Shown piece by piece: positions 60,875-64,000 of a stretch of DNA of 64,000 nucleotides. Within the stretch, counting starts at the first letter, position 1; every line of letters begins with the position of its first letter. The stretch spans positions 248,001-312,000 of the forward strand of contig NW_002476236.1 in assembly GCF_000189635.1 (NCBI RefSeq), written 5' to 3'. The notes under the pieces are model-generated. The model saw only the letters and a program-made list of their open reading frames with translations, ran no database searches and was not told the origin of the DNA. The stretch is from Tetrahymena thermophila SB210 (lineage: Eukaryota > Ciliophora > Oligohymenophorea > Hymenostomatida > Tetrahymenidae). Position numbers and translations under genes: made by a program.

Positions 60875-62062
60875 TCACTCTTCCTATAACTCTACATGAT
60901 GATGAGGTACTTAATATTATGGAATATCTTATAAATGATTAAATTATTAAGTGCTTTTTTGACTCTCTTTGCATATTTTATATATTATTCCTGATAGAAG
61001 AGTTAAAATTGCTACTATAATAATAAGAGTTTAAAATAACTCAAAATAATCGTTTTAATCTAATTTGTTTTTTTCTTACTTTTCGATTTCAGGTATATTA
61101 TCATTTTCTTTTTCATTTTGATTGTTTTCATTTTCATTATTTTGGTTATCTTCATTTGATTCATTGTCTTTCTCTTAAAATTTTCCATTTATGTAATATT
61201 AAATAGGATTTTTAAGTGGAGTGAATTACGATTGTAATTACTATTGTTAAGAGCTATTATATTACTTAAAATAACAAACTAATTTGTTTCCTTCTTAACT
61301 ACCTTAAGTAGTATCTAAATATTCAATGTTTTATAATACCAAAGCATTTTCTGCTAAACTTTCAGAAGTATTTAATCTCTTTTAACAACTAAATAAGCTA
61401 GGATGAGCGATTATAAAAGACATTGTAAATTTCACCTATTTTGAAGTCTTATTTTATGTCTCACTATAGTCATAGATATTTAGGTTAGTCTATATTACTT
61501 TAGAAGTTATTCGATCAAATATTCTATTAGTTATTAACTCTATTCTTGTTTTGGGATACAACTAAAATCCAGTAAACAGAGGCAATATATCTCTATTATT
61601 CTTCTTTATATCAAATAGATATTCTTGAGAAATTGTTCTATTACCTTTTATAGCCATATTTTTTTGATATATTTGTTCTCTAAAATATGCAGTCTCATTA
61701 ACGCTGTTCGCTTGATAAGTGTGAGCAAACCATTATAATTCAACTTTTCTTAAACAATCATAATTCTAAATTTTTAAAACAAATTTATCTTCCTATTTTA
61801 ACAATACGCTCATCTCAAATTAATATTAACCCTAACATATCTCTTGATATTCAACTCTTTTTAGAGATAGAACCACATTATAATCTTATTAAACAATTTT
61901 TTGTTGATATATTATATCAACAGTAGTATTTTATTTGACCTATCTTAAAATAATCTCTCCTGTCTATAAAAGATCACCCTATAGTGGGTCAGATAATCTT
62001 TAGCCCTGAAGGTAGCTAATTAAAAGGCAGAGAAGGAAATTTGTAAAGATATACTTTTTCAT
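60875..62062 (-). CDS. predicted type I membrane protein, secreted N-terminal domain
   Basis: Single exon, 395 codons, ATG 62060-62062 to TGA 60875-60877. Not recognised. It opens with a signal peptide (MKKYIFTNFLLCLLISYLQG) followed by RLSDPLQGDLLQTGEIILR. An extracytoplasmic domain of about 280 residues contains IVQQDYNVVLSLKRVEYQEI, NYDCLRKVELQWFAHTY, LFTGFQLYPKTRIELITNRI, FIIAHPSLFSCQKRL and LVCYFKQYNSS, with a few cysteines and N-glycosylation sequons. An Asn/Glu-rich linker (NESNEDNQNNENENNQNEKE) precedes a single transmembrane helix (LFQTLIIIVAILTLLSGIIY) and a short cytoplasmic tail with three histidines (VPHHHVELQEE). It converges on the CFAP74-like gene with 171 bp between stops. 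A surface receptor-like or adhesion role is only a guess. Confidence 0.75.
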
Positions 62063-62327
62063 TTGCTAATTTTCTTTTACTAAATTTTTTTGACAAATTA
62101 TTTATTTTATTTAATCTTCTATAATACACCTGAATTATTTTTAAAGTTGTTTGTAATGCTCATAAAAACTTAAAATAAAAATATTTATCACTGGCATTAC
62201 TTAAATTAATGAAGCTTTAAAAAATATAAGCTAATGTCAAAGTTTATTGTTTTTTATTTATGTTCTACAATAAATAATATTACTAAATAGTTAATTATTA
62301 AAATTTACCTGAAATAATTAAAAAAAT

Positions 62328-62400
62328 TGAAGACTACGTGACTCGAACACGCAACCGCTGGATTTGGAGTCCAGCGCTCTACCACTTGAGCTAAGTCTCC
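62328..62400 (-). tRNA. tRNA-Trp (anticodon CCA), copy 1
   Basis: Cloverleaf by eye: acceptor GGAGACT pairs with AGTCTTC (one G-U), D-arm GCTC...GAGC, anticodon stem CTGGA/TCCAG around loop CTCCAAA (anticodon CCA, reads UGG), T-arm with loop TTCGAGT, discriminator A as in eukaryotic tRNA-Trp. A- and B-box sequences are internal; a T run follows. No intron and no encoded CCA end. Confidence 0.97.
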
Positions 62401-62740
62401 TTCGTTGAAAGTTTAAAATAATATTAGTTGTTCAGGTTAATTATTATTTGATACTTAAAGTAATTTTTATTATTTATAATTCTAATATTTAATTTTATAA
62501 AGTACTTATACATTTTTTAGAAAAAACTATTGTAAATAAGTAAACTAAAATTTGTGTTTTATTGCTCAAAATATTAAGAAAATTGTGATTAAATTTAATG
62601 AACAAAAATTTATTTTTAAAATTAATTTTTTAATTTATTTTTAAAATAAATAATCATAAAAAACTTTAATTTTGCTATCTTAAATTAAAATGTTATTGTG
62701 GAATATCAAGAAATCAAAAATTTAATTTTTATAAAAAAAT

Positions 62741-62813
62741 TGAAGACTACGTGACTCGAACACGCAACCGCTGGATTTGGAGTCCAGCGCTCTACCACTT
62801 GAGCTAAGTCTCC
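62741..62813 (-). tRNA. tRNA-Trp (anticodon CCA), copy 2
   Basis: Identical over 73 nt to copy 1, with the same CAACGAA 5' flank and a run of seven Ts starting after the discriminator and two further bases. Confidence 0.97.
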
Positions 62814-63106
62814 TTCGTTGAAAGCTTATAGTTAAACTTTTAGTTTAAAAATTTTATTTAAAATTTAAAAATAATTTTAAGTAAAAATATAAGTTTTTGA
62901 GATTTTCAAGAAGATTAATAGCATTTATTTAAACTGATATTAAATTAAATGTTTTTTATAAAAATAAATAAAATGTTTAACTAAATTTATATTAGTTATT
63001 TATTTATTTATTTAATATATTTTTTATTTAAAATAGCAATCCTACTATTTTTTATGATGTTAAACAAATTAATTTTAAGTCAAAAACTTTTTACAAAAAA
63101 TAAAAA

Positions 63107-63179
63107 TGAAGACTACGTGACTCGAACACGCAACCGCTGGATTTGGAGTCCAGCGCTCTACCACTTGAGCTAAGTCTCC
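63107..63179 (-). tRNA. tRNA-Trp (anticodon CCA), copy 3
   Basis: Identical over 73 nt to copy 1; same 5' flank. The 3' T run (five Ts) directly follows the discriminator base. Confidence 0.97.
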
Positions 63180-63408
63180 TTCGTTGTATATTAATATCAA
63201 ATAAATTAGTTTATTAAATAGAATATAAAATAAAAACAAAATAAATAGCTTATAAATAAACTTATAATAATAAATTATAGTAATTCTAGATATATATTTT
63301 ATAAACTAATTTAATAAGTTTATTGGTAAAATATATTTATATAAATAAATAAACTTTAAAGACAATATAAAAGATTATTTAAAAATTTCTTTGGAAAAAA
63401 TAAAAAAT

Positions 63409-63481
63409 TGAAGACTACGTGACTCGAACACGCAACCGCTGGATTTGGAGTCCAGCGCTCTACCACTTGAGCTAAGTCTCC
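63409..63481 (-). tRNA. tRNA-Trp (anticodon CCA), copy 4
   Basis: Identical over 73 nt to copy 1; same 5' flank and 3' T run. The standard-code ORF overlapping it on this strand is an accident of the tRNA sequence. Confidence 0.97.
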
Positions 63482-63696
63482 TTCGTTGATAATATTGTAA
63501 AGTTTAGAAAATTCTAAGATAAATTTAAAATAATTTAAATGCAAAATATTTAGTTTAGTTAAAATTACAAATATTTATTATCTCAAAAATTCTATTCTTA
63601 ATCGCATATTTTATAAATTAAAAAATATAAAAATACTTTTTTTCATTCTACTTATTTATTATTACTACAATAAAAATAATTATATAAAAAAAAAAT

Positions 63697-63769
63697 TGAA
63701 GACTACGTGACTCGAACACGCAACCGCTGGATTTGGAGTCCAGCGCTCTACCACTTGAGCTAAGTCTCC
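63697..63769 (-). tRNA. tRNA-Trp (anticodon CCA), copy 5
   Basis: Identical over 73 nt to copy 1. The 5' flank differs by one base (CACCGAA instead of CAACGAA). Long T run downstream. Confidence 0.97.
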
Positions 63770-63926
63770 TTCGGTGAAATATCTATGTTGATAAATTATA
63801 ATAAAATTTAATTTTGTAAATCTCCATTTTTTATAATTATAATTAAATCAAAGCCTGAAAACTTATTGATAGTTGAAATCTCTCTTTTATTTAATTAAAA
63901 AAAGAATATTTATTAAAAAAAAAAAT

Positions 63927-63999
63927 TGAAGACTACGTGACTCGAACACGCAACCGCTGGATTTGGAGTCCAGCGCTCTACCACTTGAGCTAAGTCTCC
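63927..63999 (-). tRNA. tRNA-Trp (anticodon CCA), copy 6
   Basis: Identical over 73 nt to copy 1 and complete; its 5' flank lies beyond the window. Long T run downstream. Confidence 0.96.
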
Positions 64000-64000
64000 T

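Larger units (their letters stand above)
62328..63999 (-). repeat. tandem array of six tRNA-Trp(CCA) genes
   Basis: Six copies of the same 73-nt tRNA gene in head-to-tail order on the minus strand. The spacers of 340, 293, 229, 215 and 157 bp (left to right) are AT-rich and not alike. The 7 bases upstream of each gene are conserved (CAACGAA on the coding strand; copy 5 has CACCGAA; copy 6 runs off the window). Each gene is followed by a T run that can terminate RNA polymerase III. The last copy ends one base before the window edge, so the array may continue. Confidence 0.95.

Noticed and set aside
63356-63544. 62-residue minus-strand ORF containing LAQVVERW
   Set aside because: It is the chance translation of tRNA-Trp copy 4 and its flanks.
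62328-63999. CRISPR-like array (regular identical repeats with unique spacers)
   Set aside because: Each repeat folds as a complete tRNA-Trp with Pol III signals, spacers are long and AT-rich, and the genome is eukaryotic.
1-64000. Telomere, rDNA, transposase or insertion sequence
   Set aside because: No CCCCAA/GGGGTT telomere runs, no rRNA-like sequence, and no transposase or reverse-transcriptase motif was seen on either strand.

Overview
The window is macronuclear-type DNA from an oligohymenophorean ciliate, most likely a Tetrahymena or close relative. The reasons are: long coding regions are open only if TAA and TAG are read as glutamine and TGA is the sole stop; the DNA is extremely AT-rich, especially between genes; genes carry GT...AG introns of about 30 to 450 nt, not the ~25-nt introns of Paramecium; and several proteins are ciliary. 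Read with the standard code, almost every gene breaks into fragments. All gene models below use TAA/TAG = Gln. Splice sites were placed by eye from frame continuity and homology. The species cannot be fixed from this sequence alone.

Layout. 0-12.2 kb: the 3' part of the ribosome-biogenesis WD40 protein UTP15 (+), a Q/N-rich unknown protein (-), a bacterial-type NAD-dependent glycerol-3-phosphate dehydrogenase (-), and an STE24/ZMPSTE24 CAAX protease (-) that carries an in-frame Q/N-rich C-terminal tail of about 400 residues. 13.5-20.9 kb: a cilium/basal-body-flavoured group with a CEP83-like coiled-coil protein (+), two unrecognised proteins (-, -) and a sperm-tail PG-rich-repeat protein (-). 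21.4-28.9 kb: a large CLU-family protein (+) and a coiled-coil protein (-). 30-47.8 kb: a run of seven genes on the + strand, namely an MFS sugar-type transporter, MOCS3/UBA4 (E1-like plus rhodanese), two low-complexity Q/N-rich proteins, a PP2C phosphatase with a disordered N-terminus, a PDI-family protein with a CYHC site, and an intronless unknown. 49-60.7 kb: an ALDH3-type fatty-aldehyde dehydrogenase with a C-terminal hydrophobic anchor, a multi-pass membrane protein with a decayed histidine-kinase core, and a CFAP74-like multi-Ig axonemal protein. 60.9-62.1 kb: a signal-peptide-bearing single-pass membrane protein (-). 62.3-64.0 kb: six identical tRNA-Trp(CCA) genes in tandem on the - strand, probably continuing past the window edge.

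Nothing suggests operons. Genes are separate transcription units. Convergent 3' ends lie as little as about 160-170 bp apart, and AT-rich intergenic stretches reach about 2.2 kb. Functional themes are cilia (CEP83-like, PG-repeat protein, CFAP74-like), RNA and translation (UTP15, MOCS3 for tRNA thiolation, CLU, the tRNA-Trp array) and membrane or secretory functions (STE24, MFS, PDI, ALDH, kinase-like receptor, type I membrane protein). The most unusual items are the STE24-Q/N fusion, the pseudo-histidine-kinase membrane protein, a pure TAA/TAG-encoded polyglutamine tract, and the tRNA-Trp array with steadily shrinking spacers.
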